64,000 nt of DNA from Phylloscopus collybita (GCA_027886175.1 JAJNNQ010000019.1:14122501-14186500); one strand, 5' to 3'. Counted from the stretch's first letter, positions 1 to 13,725 are shown. Numbers and translations are program-made. The notes: generated by a model from the letters alone, not told the origin.

Positions 1-249
1 CCAGGCAGGGTGGGCTGTATTCTCTCCTCTGTGGCCTGGAATAGAAATTACTCAGTTCCACGTGAAGCCTTCCCAGTGTCTTCCACAAGAAGCGGCTCCA
101 TTAAGACCAACAAAAATGCTGATTCTGCAAAAGAGATGCTGCAGATCCTCCAGGAGAGCTGTAGGGCAGAAATGGGCTCTTAAACATGTTGAGAGTCACT
201 CTGCTCCCACCCTCAGACCTGAAAGAGCTGCTTGGGGAGGTTTTGTGTA
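1..249. other. unique sequence, nothing recognised
   Basis: Non-repetitive flank of the first CR1 fragment. No coding frame, repeat or structured RNA can be supported here. Confidence 0.5.
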
Positions 250-572
250 AGCACAGAATGTCCTGAGCTGGAAGGGATTCACAGGGATGATCCAGCCCAG
301 CCTCTGTCCCTGCCCAAACCCCCAACAATCCCACCCTGGGCATCCCTGGAGCGCTGTCCAAGCTCTCCTGGAGCTCTGGCAGCCTTGGGGCCGTGCCCAT
401 TCCCTGGGGAGCCTGGGCAGTGCCAGCACCCTCTGGGGGAAGAACCTTTCCCAAAATCCAACCTGAGCCTCCCCTGGCCCAGCTCCAGCCCTGCCCTGGC
501 TCCTGTCCCTGTCACAGGGAGCAGAGATTGGAGCTGCCCCTGCTCTGCCCCTCGGGAAGAAGTTGCAGGTTT
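250..572 (-). mobile_element. CR1 LINE 3'-end fragment
   Basis: The plus strand reads CACAGAAT followed by GAGCTGGAAGGG and then an imperfect run ending near GGAAGAAGTTGCAG. This is the reverse complement of the 3' region of an avian CR1 element, whose 3' tail is built from ATTCTRTG octamers. The element therefore points to the left. Only about 320 bp remain of an element of roughly 4.5 kb, so it is heavily 5'-truncated, has no ORF2 and is immobile. Its sequence differs from the copies at 14.4, 18.2 and 33.2 kb, so it probably belongs to a different CR1 subfamily. The subfamily is inferred from memory of consensus sequences, not aligned. Confidence 0.85.
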
Positions 573-3500
573 GATGAAACTTGGAGGTAAATAAGAAATT
601 GAAGGAAATATCCTGGGCTTTGAAAGCACAAATAAGCAGCACATTGTTTTCTGACTCGCAATAACTCACAGGTCACTGTATCAGCTCCTGAGCTGCTGCA
701 GGAGTAGAAGGAGCTTGATGGAAAGGGGAACAAACCCTCCTCTGTGCTGCCCCTTCCCCCTGTGTTACAATATACCCAAGGCTTGTGATGTTTGGCCAAA
801 GAATGGTGAAACCCAGGAGTGACTTTGGACAGCACTTGCTGGTGATCCTGAGTCACTGGCTCATGCCAACGTCAGACCTGCAATCAGATGTGGGGTGTGC
901 AATGGGGACTTTGCCATCAGTGCTTTTTGACCGAATTTTGCATCACAAATGCTCCTGAAGGCATTAAAAGGCATTTCAGTGAACGTCCAGTGAGGGGAAT
1001 CAACCCCTGCAGAGCCAGCCTCAGTTTTGGATGGCTTGGCTTTCTTGGCTTGTCACATCTTCCCAGTCTCCAAACCTTTGTATTGTAACGTGGTGTGCCG
1101 TAAATATCGGTAATGGAACGGATTACATCAGCCACCCTCGTGCTGCCAACCTCAATATTAAACTCTGCAGCAGCAAGGAGCCCTGCCCAGAGGACTATGA
1201 CAACTATTCAGCTCCATTTATATTAGAATACAAAGTACAGAATAAACCCACGGCGTTTCTGGCAACTGATACTACGTGTCAGATAAGAATGGCACAGGGG
1301 AGAACAATGCCAGAGCACTGAAGTTCCTGCTTAGATTAAGAGCTGAGGATACTCGATATGTGCCCTCCCAGAATGTGCTGTAGGTCAGGCATTTTTTTAT
1401 TTTGATTTTTGAAATAGTAAAAATTTACTACCCCCAACTACCTAAGCAACAGCAAAATGTAGTTTCCTATTTCTACACCCACTGAGTCTGTTCAGGGTGT
1501 TTTGGCTGCAAAAAGAGAGAGAGGGATCTGGGTGGATTTTAATGTATTTTCACCTCATTTCAGATAGTCAAAAGACATTGGTTTAAATGCTTAAAAACAT
1601 GTTCAACATTTCCTGGCAGTTTCTCTTCACTCATTCAGCTGCACATTGACTGTACTGCCCTCACTGCAATTTCAAGTTTGCTTGAGGTTGTTTGGGCCAA
1701 AAAAACCCCATTCTTACAAGATAAGGCAACATTAATTTCCAGGGAGTTTGACGAGAACTACTGTCCCCATGTCAGACTGTTCATCAGAACTTCTTCTTTT
1801 CCAACCCTCATCATGAATATTCTTGGGAGAGATTGCTCAAAGCTTTCGGTAGCGAGTGTGAAATAATTAGACTCAGTGGAACACAGGTTCTAAAGAGGGG
1901 AAGGCATGATTCAGCATTCCATCTTTTCAGTATTAATGATTTGTTGTTTATTTTTTGCGAATCTTCAAGGGAAAAACTGGACTGACTTCTCTGTGTGGGA
2001 CTTAAGAGATCCTGGAACTGGAAAGATAAAGGAGTTGGCAAGAACTTGCTTTATCCACCATGCTGCTCTCTGACTGCTGCTGGCCCCACAGAGATGGCTT
2101 CATTCCATCAGTATTTATTGCATATAATTTGCAAACAGCTCGTTGAGATGCTCTGAAAGATGGAATAAAACCCCAGAAAATATGAATGCTCAAAAAATGG
2201 CGTTGTATGCTGTAGGAATATGGAACCAGATCCCCAGGTCCTGTGCCTTTATTTCAGAGAAGGAGCTGGGCTATTGTTTCTATTTAAAATTGGTTGCCAT
2301 GGTGGTTTCATCCGGGCTTTTGCCCTGATGAAAATTGTTTGTATCAGTGACGCAGCAGCGCTGGCAACCTAATGTTTGCATCTACCTCCAACAGAGCAGC
2401 AACAGTGGAACTGGAACCTGACACTTCACCTGTGCACCCCAAACAGGTTCCTGAAACACCCGGGGTCCCCTGGCTGTCAGAGCTGAAGGGAAGTGGGAAA
2501 CCAGCCCACCACGCAGGTGGTTTGAGTGCCTGCAGCTCCTGAGGCTGCAGAGACCTCAGACAAAATGGGAATGCTGAAGTGAAAGCCCACAGCCAGGGGG
2601 ATCATTCCCCAGGCGTGACCCTGGTGTGCTGTTTGGATATTGTAGCACCACCTGGAATTTCTGGGAAGTTTCAGGTCTCACGTTTGGAAAGTGATGGGAA
2701 GCCCTGCCTGACATTCAGATCTGCTGATACAAGAGTCTCTCCCATTTTCTAATGAGCCTCAATCATTAGCCTCCTTATGTCACAGGCAGTTAGTGATCCC
2801 ATTAATTAGGTGAATGGCGGGCACCAGGACACTCAGAACTGTCTACGAACAATACAAATTAGAAAAGGAACACTTCATATGCATTTATTTCAGGGGACAG
2901 TTCAACTTCTGGCCCAAACTCGAGGGTCCTCCAAAACTTCACTCTGCTTCCCACTTGGTGCTGATTCTGTAGGGCACATTCACAGGGACACACCCAAGGC
3001 AGTTTGGGATCTCAAAGAGACTTTTGGGTTTAAAGCCTTCTCTTTAATTAAAAAAGGTCTTTATAATACTAAACCTCCTGCAAGGGACAGAGAGGGTTAA
3101 TGCTCCTCCCTGCATTGTCTGTCAGCACTATACCATGCACAAAACAGCAGCAGATTTCCCAGCTAGAGCAGTGCTGGTTAAATTGATTTAGATCTGGGAC
3201 ATGAGTACCAGTCCCTTCTCTTCACCTTTATTGGGAAATCCTCCTTTGCAGCAGATGTGATAAGTGGGGGAGGAGGAAGCCACGAGCAGCTGTGAACAAT
3301 GAACAAGGACCAAACGTTCTCAGCAGGAAGGAGAAGCTGGCAGTGCCAAGAGCACGATGGCAGCTCGCGCTGTGCAGAGCAGAGTGCCCGGCTGCCAGCT
3401 CTGTATCCCTTCCTGGTCTGCAAATGAAACAGCCTGGCAGTCTGTCTTTCCAGCATGGAGATTGTATTTCAGCTGATGTGCCTGCAGTGCCCACTCTGCT

Positions 3501-4723
3501 GAGCTGGAAGTGAGAGATCTGCCGAGTAAGAAATTATTAAAGGCCAGCCAGAGCCTTGTTGGCTTCTGGTGCTGTCGGTGCAAAACTTTATGGATAATGG
3601 AGCAGCTTTTCCAGGAACACAATCAGGAGAGACCAGGCTGTGCTAGCACCTGGCTGCTCCAGTCAGCTGTTCCAGGAAGGGAGCTCTCCACAGAGGCAAT
3701 GCTGTGCTGTTCCTTTATTCCAGAGGCTCGGGATGTCGGAGCTGAGGCAGTGCTCCGTGTGATGCATCACCTCCCCCAACACATTCACAGGCTTAAAAGC
3801 ATTGCAGGCTCAAAATTGGGACTATTTTAGAAGGGACTGGCTTGTCTGCAGCACCCTGGGATCTTTGGAGGGAGAGCTGAGGGCCTTGCACAGTCCTGTG
3901 AACCTGCAGTGCTGACTTTTCCTTTGGAAAGAGGAAAGCTGCAGGTTGGAGCTTCACCCCATCGCTATCACCAGGATTTGGCAAGAGTCGGATCAGAGCA
4001 CCTGGATACTCCAACCAGGAGTTTTGTATAAAACTGAGACACAGATTCCTGAGAGCTCCCCGTTAAAAGCTGGCTCCCCAAAAATGGGAGAAGCCAGGTG
4101 ATTTTGTGTTTGTACCACTGCTGCAGAAGACATCTTTCTCTTAAACCCTTTAAATCAATACACCACTCTAAAAAAGGCCAACCTGCAATAAATGCAGAAA
4201 AATATCAGCGTATGAGAGGAAAATATCAGAGGTTGCACTTGGTTAGGCCTCTCCTACATGTACAATCTGAATGATAGAAGCTTCTCCAGGCAGCAGGTTT
4301 TGTGGGAAAGAATTTCATCCTCTTACCATGGATCTTGTGGGTTAGTCTGAAGGCATAAAAGGGGTATGAGCTATGCCCTGCAAGGCTCTGCTACCCCAGC
4401 ACATTTTGGGTAAGGCTGTGGCCCCTCCTCAAGCTCAGCCTTATCATTAGACGGCAATCAGGAGAGGCAAGAGAGATTTCTGTAGAAAATATTGTATCAG
4501 GCAGTCTGGGCTGCTTCAAATGAGAGCAGCTCATAAGGAGCTACTAAATATAAAATCGTCCTCAGGGCAGCTCCAGTTTAAGCCAGGGCATGTCAGCCCT
4601 CAGAGAGGCACAGAATCTCTGGGATGTAAATAAGAGAAAGGCAGGGTGAGGGGGTAAATTAGAAGCTTACAATTGAAATTCTGAAAAATAAATGAAAGGT
4701 TTGCCATGCAAAGGGAAAGGGGC
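573..4723. other. unique noncoding sequence
   Basis: About 4.1 kb with no recognisable gene or repeat. Open frames stay below about 106 codons and look random. Two short CpG-containing stretches, around 1085-1150 and 2335-2400, mildly resemble conserved noncoding sequence but are too weak to call separately. Confidence 0.5.
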
Positions 4724-4739
4724 AAAAAAAAAAAAAAAA
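4724..4739 (+). repeat. A16 homopolymer
   Basis: Sixteen uninterrupted A residues on the plus strand. No CR1 or SINE body precedes it, so it is a simple A tract rather than a recognised retroposon tail. Confidence 0.85.
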
Positions 4740-5790
4740 GCCCCCACAAATATGACATGTCCAATATCTGCAGTCCTGGTTTGGAATTTCAAGTGTCCTC
4801 TGCTATAGCTTCATGCACTGCTGCCTCATACAAATCATCCTAAATACCATGGTGGCTTCTCTACCGTGGAGGACCTTTCAGCTCATTCTAACCCTTCTCT
4901 CCCCTCTGCTTTCTCCAGACCATTCCTTCCCTGTGTTTGTACATAATCCACAACATACTGATGTCCCCAAAGCCTCTAGCAATAAGCAGAAATGCAATAA
5001 TTAAATGTCTCAGCAGCAGAACTGAGTTTCCCGTTGCTGCAGACTGAACTCCACCTCCTAAAAAGGCAGAAGATGTTCTCTGTGGTTTTCCTGTTCTGTG
5101 GATGGGAGGTCTGGACCCAGTTTTGCACTTGCTATGGGTGAAACGTGGTCTGACAGAGGTGCAAGGGAAGCAGATCCAAAAACCTCCCAGGACAGACACG
5201 GAATCTGCTGGAGTCAGGTTCCTGCTGGATGTTATTGAACTAGTTCAGTGATCCAAAACTAGATCTGAACTTTGCTGCTCTGGCCTATATCTGAGGGAGA
5301 TAAAAGCTGCTATCTATATCCTTGGGGCCATTTCTGAACCATATTGTGTTTCCAGGTTATGTTACCAACAGCTGACTCTGCTGACTTCTTGCATCTGATT
5401 CATTCCTGACTTTTATCCACCTTTTCAGAATACAGCTAATTCCAAAACATAGGGAAATCAACAACTATCAGTACATTTAACGAGGTGGCAGCAGGAGACC
5501 CTGACTGGCAGTTAATTCTACGTGCCAGACCATGCTGACAGGTTTGCAAATACCTTTGCTAAGCTTCAGTGTCAACACAATTTTATATTTTGGAAGCAGG
5601 TCCTCTCCTGAAGGGCACTTTAATCATCCTTGGGGTTGGTGTCCTGGTGCTTTTTGAGCACTCTCTATTCCAAAGGCATGTCTCTGAGATGTTTTTCAAG
5701 TTCTCACCATACCTGAGCCAAGTGCATGTAATTAATTTTCATTCTGACAATAATCTTTCAATCACAGCATTAAAAGCCTCAGCCTGTTAG
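4740..5790. other. unique noncoding sequence
   Basis: No gene or repeat is recognised. The stretch around 5430-5540 carries TAATTC-type AT-rich motifs in a low-repeat context, but nothing that supports a specific call. Confidence 0.45.
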
Positions 5791-5831
5791 AAATTAAAAA
5801 AAGAAAAAAAAAAAAAAAAGAAAGAAAAAAA
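5791..5831 (+). repeat. A-rich low-complexity tract
   Basis: A run of A residues interrupted by single G residues, about 40 bp. No adjacent retroposon body is recognised. Confidence 0.85.
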
Positions 5832-6509
5832 CCCAAACATATTCTACAACACTAGAAAGGAAAAGCAGCCACATCCCAATCTGTTACAGGCCAGTGCAAT
5901 TTGACCTGTGGTTTTATCATCTCCTGCTGTATCAATTTCAACCTATCAGACCTACTTTTGTACACACATCTTCTAAATGGCTGTTTACCCCTGCAGCAGG
6001 TGCCTTCGGTCTTTTATCCCTGGCACCCAATGAAAAACGAGCAAGGAAATGAAGCAGGACACATCTGACAAGCTGGAGTGCAGGGAGATTAGGTGAGAGC
6101 ACCTAAACAGGAACTGGGAATTTAATCTGTCTTGGTATCAACCGTATTCAAGCCTCTAAACATCTTTTACTACCTTGACCCAATTGACTTGGACACAGTT
6201 CACCCAATAAATCTGTAGCAAAGTAATTCAAGTATCCCCAGGTCATCTGCTGGCACCCAAACTAACAAACTGAGGGTTTGGGATCCTAATAAATGGTTCT
6301 TCAGGACAGTAGAGGTGTTACATTTGACCTGCTGGGCCGGCAAAAACCCACTTCTTGTGCAACCTTGACTTAATTCTGGCAGTTTTCCTGAGGCTTGTCC
6401 TACTTCTGTAGGCTGTGGGCTGAAATTCATCCAAGGCTCTGTAGATCTTCGAGCCAAACTCTTGCTCTTTGTGCAAAATGTGTTGCAACAGTCGAACCCT
6501 GGCGAGCCG
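5832..6509. other. unique sequence with a long minus-strand open frame, unassigned
   Basis: A minus-strand frame stays open for about 174 codons from 6724 to 6200. Part of its length comes from the tandem repeat at 6510-6600, where Cys, Ser and Gln recur, and the rest resembles no family I know. It could be an old LTR-element remnant, but I see no primer-binding site, terminal TG/CA pair or retroviral motif. Confidence 0.3.
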
Positions 6510-6600
6510 CAGCAACTGGGCTGGGAATTGCAGCCCCAGCAACTGGGCTGGGAATTGCAGCACTGGGTGTTGGGATTGGTGATTGGGATTGGGATTGTGT
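6510..6600 (+). repeat. 27-bp tandem duplication followed by a GGGATT run
   Basis: CAGCAACTGGGCTGGGAATT begins at 6510 and again at 6537, giving two near-perfect 27-bp copies. Short GGGATTG-type units follow to about 6597. The duplication keeps open frames on both strands, which explains the long open frames here. Confidence 0.85.
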
Positions 6601-7979
6601 TACCCATGCTGAAAACGGGAGCACCAACCTGCAGAGCATGGAGCAGTTGTGGCTGGGAGGTTTCAGAGCTGCTTTCTGAAGTTCTCCTCCGATGATGGGT
6701 TGCTTTGTTTGGATTTTTAAGCAATTTTGGGAGCTAAATACAGCAGGATCAAAATCACCATAAAAGGGAATTGGATTTGGTGACCCTCCATTTCCTGAGA
6801 GTAGTATTTTCTGGGCACAAAACAACTATTTGAATCTGTCTCTGAAAGATTCAAGCATGAAAAACAGGGGGTTTGGCACTATTTATTTGCACTAAGATTG
6901 AAGCTGAGTATCTCAGTCCAGAATGTATGGAGCACACACACAATATACGCTTCTATCATCATTAAAGCCACAGGTGTATACAAACATATTTACAGAGTGG
7001 ACAAACAAACCTGTTTTTACATTCAGGTGTGTGGTTTAGCTGTCAGAACACTCCTGAGAGAGCCAGGCACAACCTAATCCTCCATAGTCCCTGGGCACCA
7101 AAATATACCATCAGTTTACAATTTTGAATGTCTCAATCACAACTCAGATTGTTTGTCAACACGTTACCCTAATTTCTCATTTGAGTTCCTCAGAAAGCCC
7201 CTTTCTATCCTTCTGGTTGGACAGTAGAACCTGAGGACATCTCTGTTTCACAGAAGGATTAAAAAAGGGTGAAAACAGACCCAGCAAACTGGTTTGCTCA
7301 GGAGCTTTGCTGAAAGGAAGGCCCAAACTTCTTTGCTGCAATCCAAATCTGGGAGCTTTTATCCAAATAGTTTCTATACAGTCTTATGGGAGAGAAGGCA
7401 CTGCCCTTTTTCTCCTTAAAACTCAATTGTTTCCTTATTGACAGCTTTTACAGCTAAGTTATCAACGTTATGAGCATGGTGGCAAAAGGAGGGAAGACTG
7501 GATTGGTTTTGGAGAAAGACAGAAATTTTAATAAAGCCAAGACACCCACTGGCAAGAGAGACATGGGAAAGGCCATAAAAGTGTGCACACACCCAAGTAT
7601 TTAAATTATATCACCAAAAGCAGAGTTATCACATAAACCCCATGCTCTATAACTTTGCACAAAGTCCCTTAGCACTGTGAAGAGGAGTTGACATCTTTCC
7701 TAGAGTCCAGCTACTCTGAGGACCACTCATTTAAAGTAGATTTTTTTAGCCCCATTGCCACAGCAAATCATCAGGATGAATGGAAAATGTGTTTAAACGT
7801 GGTAAACAGTGATGAATCACCAAATCTGCTGCCTGGGTGAGATGGATCACTCCTCACATGGGATCTGCTCCTCCTGCCTCTGGCTGAGGTGCTGCTGATT
7901 CTCACTGAGAGTTCAATAAAACCACAGCTTTTTCCGAGTACCTTCAAGAGTAATTTGTATATTTGATTCATGTTTCAGG
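6601..7979. other. unique noncoding sequence
   Basis: No gene, transposon or tandem repeat is recognised. The sequence is fairly AT-rich with low CpG. Confidence 0.45.
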
Positions 7980-8620
7980 AGTGGAAAAATCATTAAGCCT
8001 ATTAAAGGAATGATATTGAAAGGCACAGTTCAGGGAGGAGGGAAACTCGATGGCTGCAGCTGGGTTGGGAAGAGAGGGAGAAACCTGTGGATTACCCTGC
8101 ATAAAGCAGCACATTTTTAGTGTGGCTGAAGCATCTGCCTGTGACAGAGATGCTCTCACTGAGGACAGAGAGAAACGTTCATCAACAGCAACAAAAGACC
8201 TTGGAGCATCCCTCCCCAGCCCTTTATTTGCTGAGAGTGTAAGCCATGAATGATGAGAGCGCCGAGGGTTAAAGTAAAAATAAAAAATCACTCTCCAGGA
8301 AAACACATGAGAAAAGGGCAGCTAAATCTCTGACAGATGAGAATGCTCTCGGGGTGTCAGCAACAGGAGTTCTGATTTACACTATCTGGAGGGAGAGATA
8401 AGGACTCCACAGCACAGCAGCATCTAATAAATGATGCCTGCAGCACAATAACGAGAGCGAGCTCTTCATTTTATTTATTTATTTTGCAGTTAATTTAGTG
8501 TTCCTGAAAGCCAGGGCTTTTTTTATACCTCTGGTCACTGACAGTACAGTCAAGTCCTCCCTCACTCACAGCTCTGTCAAAAGGCACTTTATAAATAACT
8601 GGAGATGAGGATCTCCCCCC
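7980..8620. promoter_or_regulatory. candidate conserved noncoding element
   Basis: Repeat-free, AT-rich sequence that keeps isolated CpGs, for example GAGAGCGCCGAGGG near 8257 and ACGAGAGCGAGC near 8450. AT-rich homeodomain-like cores also occur, such as GTTAATTTAG near 8490. No frame looks coding. This mixture is typical of vertebrate developmental enhancers, but conservation cannot be tested from one sequence, so the call is an impression. Confidence 0.3.
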
Positions 8621-8930
8621 CTGACCTGTGGGATCCAGCACTTGAAAAGAAAGATGAGCAGCACTGGCAGGCACAGCACAGCCCTGCCCTGCAGGGCCTC
8701 ACAGCCCTGCCTGGCTCAGAGCTGGCTTCAAAGCAGTGAGCAGCAGGGACACGTGGATGTGGGGAGCACCTGATGCACAGAACCAGCAGCTCCTGTTGTT
8801 AAACAAACCCATTTCCACTTTTGGGATCTGCTGCGAGGTTTGAAATGAAGGCTCGAGACAAGATGATCAGACAAAAGTTGAAGTATAGAATAACAACTCC
8901 TCCATTCTCGCCTCACACCTCCCCAGTGGG

Positions 8931-8960
8931 AAAAAAAAAAACAAAACAAAAAAAAACAAC
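8931..8960 (+). repeat. A-rich tract
   Basis: A run of ten or more A residues followed by ACAAAACAAAAAAAACAAC-type sequence. Simple repeat, no retroposon body seen. Confidence 0.8.
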
Positions 8961-11900
8961 CAACTGCTAATTTGGGGGACAAGTTTTAAAAAAACACCCA
9001 AGCTCCTGATTTCAGGTCATTTCCCCTGCTTTGCAGGAAGGATTGCTGCATGGCAACGATTTCAATGCACTTGTTGAGAACAAGAGGTGTTGCAAACACC
9101 TACTTTGTTTTTGCTGCTGCTTCCATGTTCCTCATTCCCTGCAGTCTGTCCCTGGCTCATTAGTCATGTTGGGGCAATGATAAGGTGGAGAATGATTACA
9201 TAGTTGGCTCAGACTTTTCCCTTCCCAGTACAGAGTGTGCTTGGATCCCTCCTGGGTGGAGACTGACCTGAATGCCTTCTTTAAACCATGCACATGCAAG
9301 CCTGTAGTGTAATGATTTCCACTTTGGTTATGTACCTGTTCCTGTTCCCATTCCCAGGGCCCAGCTTTCCAAACAGGATGGTCCTGACTCAGGCCCTGTT
9401 GGTGGCTTTGCTGATTTGAGCAAAAAAGCTGCAGATCCACCTTGAGACAACTCAGCTTTTCTCAGCTGCCTTTAGAAAAAGCTTTACTCTCTGCATTCCT
9501 CACCTGGTATTACATTTAGTGAATTCATGAGTGAGTGTGTTGTGACAGTCCCCTGAGGAACACTGCCTCTGGGAATAACTTCCTGAGCTCTTCATGACGA
9601 GTTTTGTGAGTGACTGTGTTAGGAGATGCTCAGTGGGGAGGTTCTGGGTTTGTCCCTCTGTCTTTTATCAGGACAGGGGTGGGTTTTACCCACCTCAATA
9701 CAGCCAACTCCTACCCTGAGACAGGCCAGGGCTCACTTCACTAGGTAACAGTCACAGCACAGGACAGCTGTCCTCAGAGGCTAAGGATGTGCTCAATCCT
9801 TCCCCCCAAAACCTTCTCTCCTTCTGTGTTTTTATTTTGCAGAAGGCACTAATGTCCCTTCTCTACCAGCCTGAGCCTCGGCTTCCTCCTTGTCTCAGCC
9901 CCTGACTCACCACTACCCTGAATCCGCCTCATTTCTGCTGCCATGTGTTCAGCTGCAGCCTTCCCTCTATTCCCACACTGCCAGGAGTAACCCAAACACA
10001 AACTGCCTCGTGCCTTGCCTGTAGCAAACCCCTCCTTGCTGCCCCAACGCCGCTGGAATTACCTGTTCCAAGCCACCCCCACCGTTCCTGCTGTTGCTCC
10101 ACAGCCTCCCACTGCTGCCGCCCTCACATCCGTGCATTTTGCATGCAGTGCTGATGGAAAAGCAGGTGGAAGGTGCAGGGTGAGGAGAGGGGGTAGCAGA
10201 GGAAGCTTTGGGCAGTGAAAACACAGATCTGCTGGCAGCTGGGGCTGGCTCAGCCCTGCCAAGGTACCACAGCTCCAACCCCGAGCTCCTGCACAGCCCT
10301 GAGCTCTACCTGCTCTGCCAGTTCCCAGCTCCCACAGCTGTCAAAACACTTCTGCCAGGGAAAGCAGCGCTCTCCCCCACCTGCCTCTGGCCCTGCCCAC
10401 GTGGCTTTCATGCCTTAGTCCTTGCCTCAAACCTCTCCCGCTGCTTTGCACCTCTGCATCCTGCCCTGCTCTGCCTCAGCCTGGCGAGGCCTGACCCACT
10501 GGGGTCTGTGTGCACCTCTGACACCTCTGTGTCCTCTGTGGACGTGGCAATGCCAAAGAGCAGCAGGTCCACGTGGCCTGCTCTGCACCAGCTTTGTTTC
10601 TTTTCTGCGTCAACTTCAGTGCCCCCAAATTCTCCCACTGTTGCCCAAACAGCAGAGTAGGTCTGAGCCCTGCTGTCTTGGCAGACTAAGGGGTGAACCC
10701 GCTTGCTGCTGAGGCATCCCTCCATTCCACCAAAATACATAAAAAACAAGGAACGTATTCTAGGCATTAAATCAGGCACTCAAAGGCATCATCAACTAAT
10801 TCTGCTTTTAAGTCCCCTAGTGATAAAAGGAACCTTGACAGAGATGTTTCAGAGCTGCTTTGGGATTTAGATTAATCTAATTTGGGGGTTTGGGCACCTA
10901 CACGTCTTAGGCTGCGCTGAAAATCCCAGGCTAAACTGATTTTTTATGTGGGAGAAGGTGCTGCTTCCCAAAGCAAAGGGAACTGCTTGCCTTGAAGCCA
11001 GAATCCACAAAGTCAAAAAGGCTGGAGGGGACTAGAGGAGAAGGAGGGGAGGCACATTCCCAGTGGAAAATGCTATTGATCCTTTGCCCTAACAGCACTA
11101 GCCAGTAATGCTGCAACATGAACTAACCTGCCCACCAAAGCACAGGCTCAGCAATTTGTAAAAATCCCCTCCAGAATGTAAAGAACAAGACCACAAATGC
11201 TATTTAAGGTTTGCAGGTTTCCTTGGGCAATGAAGGGAGCAGAAGCCTGATTAATCTCTGATTTGTTCCCCTGCAGGAGAACAAACACATCCCCTGTGCT
11301 CACACACAGCTCGCTGCTGTTGGGTTTGTCAGTGCACAGGGAGAACGTGCAGAGAGAGTGGGAGAGGGAGGAAAACATTTTTCCTGCCATGAGGAACATT
11401 CCCTCAGCTGAAGGCACAGTTCTCCCATCCTAGGCTCACACAGCCAGCCCCAGCAGGATGAGCTTGGGGGAACATCCTGACTTGGATGCATTTTGTGAGA
11501 GGAGGGGATCATCTCTGATAAATAAAATAAAAACAAAACTCTTGTTTTTATTTTTTTAAGATAGAACTTGTTTTCTTTTTCAGAGCTAGAACTCACTAGG
11601 TGTATTCTGAAATGCTGAAGAGGTGATTTCTGCTGGTACAGAGGAGCCAGTAATAGGATTTGGGATTGTAATGTACCAGATAGAGACTCAAAGGAGCATA
11701 GTACCACTGCCTGCTCCCAGAAAAACCCTCTGGAGAATTATTGGAAACCATTTCCATCTGACAGGCTGGCACTCAGCCTCTGCCCAGCCAGGACTCAACT
11801 CTGGGGCAGCACAGGTGGTAAAAAGCCACAGGAAAGTGAGAATTCCTCAGACCTTTAATGCTGTGGCTTGAAATGGGAAGAGACACAATGCTGGACATCT

Positions 11901-12990
11901 CCTGGCTTCCCAGGGAAGTGGATCAAATCACTGAATATTATTATTGCAATCAACAGAGCCCAGTGTGCCTTGGGGATGAAGGAGGCTCTGTTGAGCTGTG
12001 GTGCATCAGCACTTCCCAAGCAAAATGTGGCAAGGATGGATGAGAGGAGCAAGGGGGTACAGACAGATCAGGCAGGGCAGCATGGGAGTTCTCAGATGGC
12101 TGACAATTCTGTAAATACGAATGAGTAATTTTGTTTGATATTTTAGAAGTTATAAAGAGGCAGTTTGGCACTGGGCAAAAAAATGTTTCCCGCTGGACTT
12201 CATAACAACCAAACTCCAGAACATTTTTAAGTGAAGAGTCAGCCTGAATCAAAATAAGGATTAAAAAACAAACAAAAAAAAACCCCCTAAAGATGTGTTT
12301 GAAATGTCAGATGAAACAGTCTGGACATTTCTGTGCCTATTTCAAAATTAAGTCAAAATGGTGTTTTGGAAAATCTTGTCCTTCCAAATTTTATTTTCTT
12401 GCAAGAAGGAACAACTGGGCTGGAGGCAAAGCATCTTATCCCACTCCCTGCAAAGATCACATGGAAACAAGCCTTGCTGCCTAGATGACATGGCAGCTGC
12501 CAAGCCACTGCTGAGGTTCTCAGTGACTGCTGGGCTGAGGAGGATTTTGAAGAAGAATATGGAAAGGGAGAGGGAAGCCTTGAAAGTACCAACCACCCTG
12601 CTGGCCTGTCACACATGGGCCATGAGAGACCTGGGTAAGAGAAGCCCTTTTCTCCCTCCATTTGAAAAAACCCGTGATTAAGCACTGATTTTATTCAAAA
12701 TCATTTCACAAGCTATTTACTTTTCACCCTCTAATTATTATTATTTGGTATTCAGGTATCAGCTGCAATTCATTCTTGCTCTGTAACGTGAGAAATAAAA
12801 CTGCTGGGGAGTTTTCTCTCGGTTGAAAAACTCCCCAAATAAAGTTTGTTCCTCTGCAAGCCCTTGCCTACGTGAGCTCAGTATTTCCACCCATGCAAGG
12901 ACTACGTAGCTGTGTGGGAATGCCTGGAGAAGGCCTTTGAAGAGGGGCAGATCCGACTGGAATTTCAGTTCTAATTAATTGCTGTAGAAA
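8961..12990. other. unique noncoding sequence
   Basis: About 4 kb without a supported gene. The interval 9.85-10.7 kb is C/T-rich on the plus strand, and several frames of 100-150 codons arise there from this composition. Their translations are rich in Ser, Pro, Cys and Leu with no recognisable domain. I see no transposon. Confidence 0.45.
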
Positions 12991-13110
12991 ATGTCACCGC
13001 TATTATTCAGCCAGCTGTACTCTTATGTCATGTTTGCCTGAAACAAAGTTCTCCCGTGCTCTGTAATGAATCATAATATTTAAGATGAATACAGCAGCAG
13101 TGACATTCCC
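12991..13110. promoter_or_regulatory. candidate conserved noncoding element
   Basis: Repeat-free block with CACCGCTATTATTCAGCC near 12995 and AATGAATCATAATATTTAAG near 13067, including TAAT-type and ATGAATCAT motifs. It lacks a credible coding frame. The call rests on sequence character only. Confidence 0.28.
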
Positions 13111-13529
13111 CAGCAGCTGGAGCTTGGGATGAGCTCCACGGGGCTGGAAGTGCTTCAGTTTGACCCATTCCTGAGCTCCTTCCCTGCTCAGGGGCAGCCC
13201 CCAGCCCACCTTCACAGGGGTGAGCCTCTCTGCGTGCCCTGCTAGGATCCAGGAGTCTGCCAGCTGAAGGAGGTGTTGGTAGGGCTGTAAATCACCTCTG
13301 CTTCCTGCTGATCTCCAGAGCTGACAGAGATCAGGCTGCCTCAAGCTGAAGAAGCTGAGCCGAGGTGGGAAGAGGTGGTTGTTGTGTATGATGAGCTCAC
13401 ACTGCAATTAATGCTCTTTTTAAATTTTATTTATTTTTAAATTATTTTTTTTTAATATCCCTCTGCAGAGCAGGTTCCTCTCTGCTCTCTCCTTTGAGTT
13501 AAGCCTTCCACCACTCCCGTGGCTGCCAA

Positions 13530-13725
13530 CACCCACTGGTAAGGAGCACTGCAGAGAAATCTAATCAGAGAGGAGATCAACTCGTTACGCTGAGAAGTAA
13601 ACGTGTCTCTCAGACAAAGCAGCAATTTTGTCTGAGTCATTGCAGCATCCCTGAGTGTATCCAAAACAATCAAAAGCTGGCTAAACCAGTCCATTTGTAG
13701 CAGAGCCATCACCTTCTTTCCTCCT
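13530..13725. promoter_or_regulatory. candidate conserved noncoding element
   Basis: A GC-balanced, repeat-free block that keeps CpGs in ACTCGTTACGCTGAG and AAACGTGTC near 13580-13605. It also has AACAATCAAAAGC (SOX/TCF-like) near 13663. The minus-strand frame across it is short and shows no domain. Conservation is unknown. Confidence 0.3.

Noticed and set aside
6200..6724. 174-codon minus-strand frame, possibly an LTR element
   Set aside because: No LTR ends, primer-binding site or retroviral motif. Part of the frame is the 27-bp tandem duplication.
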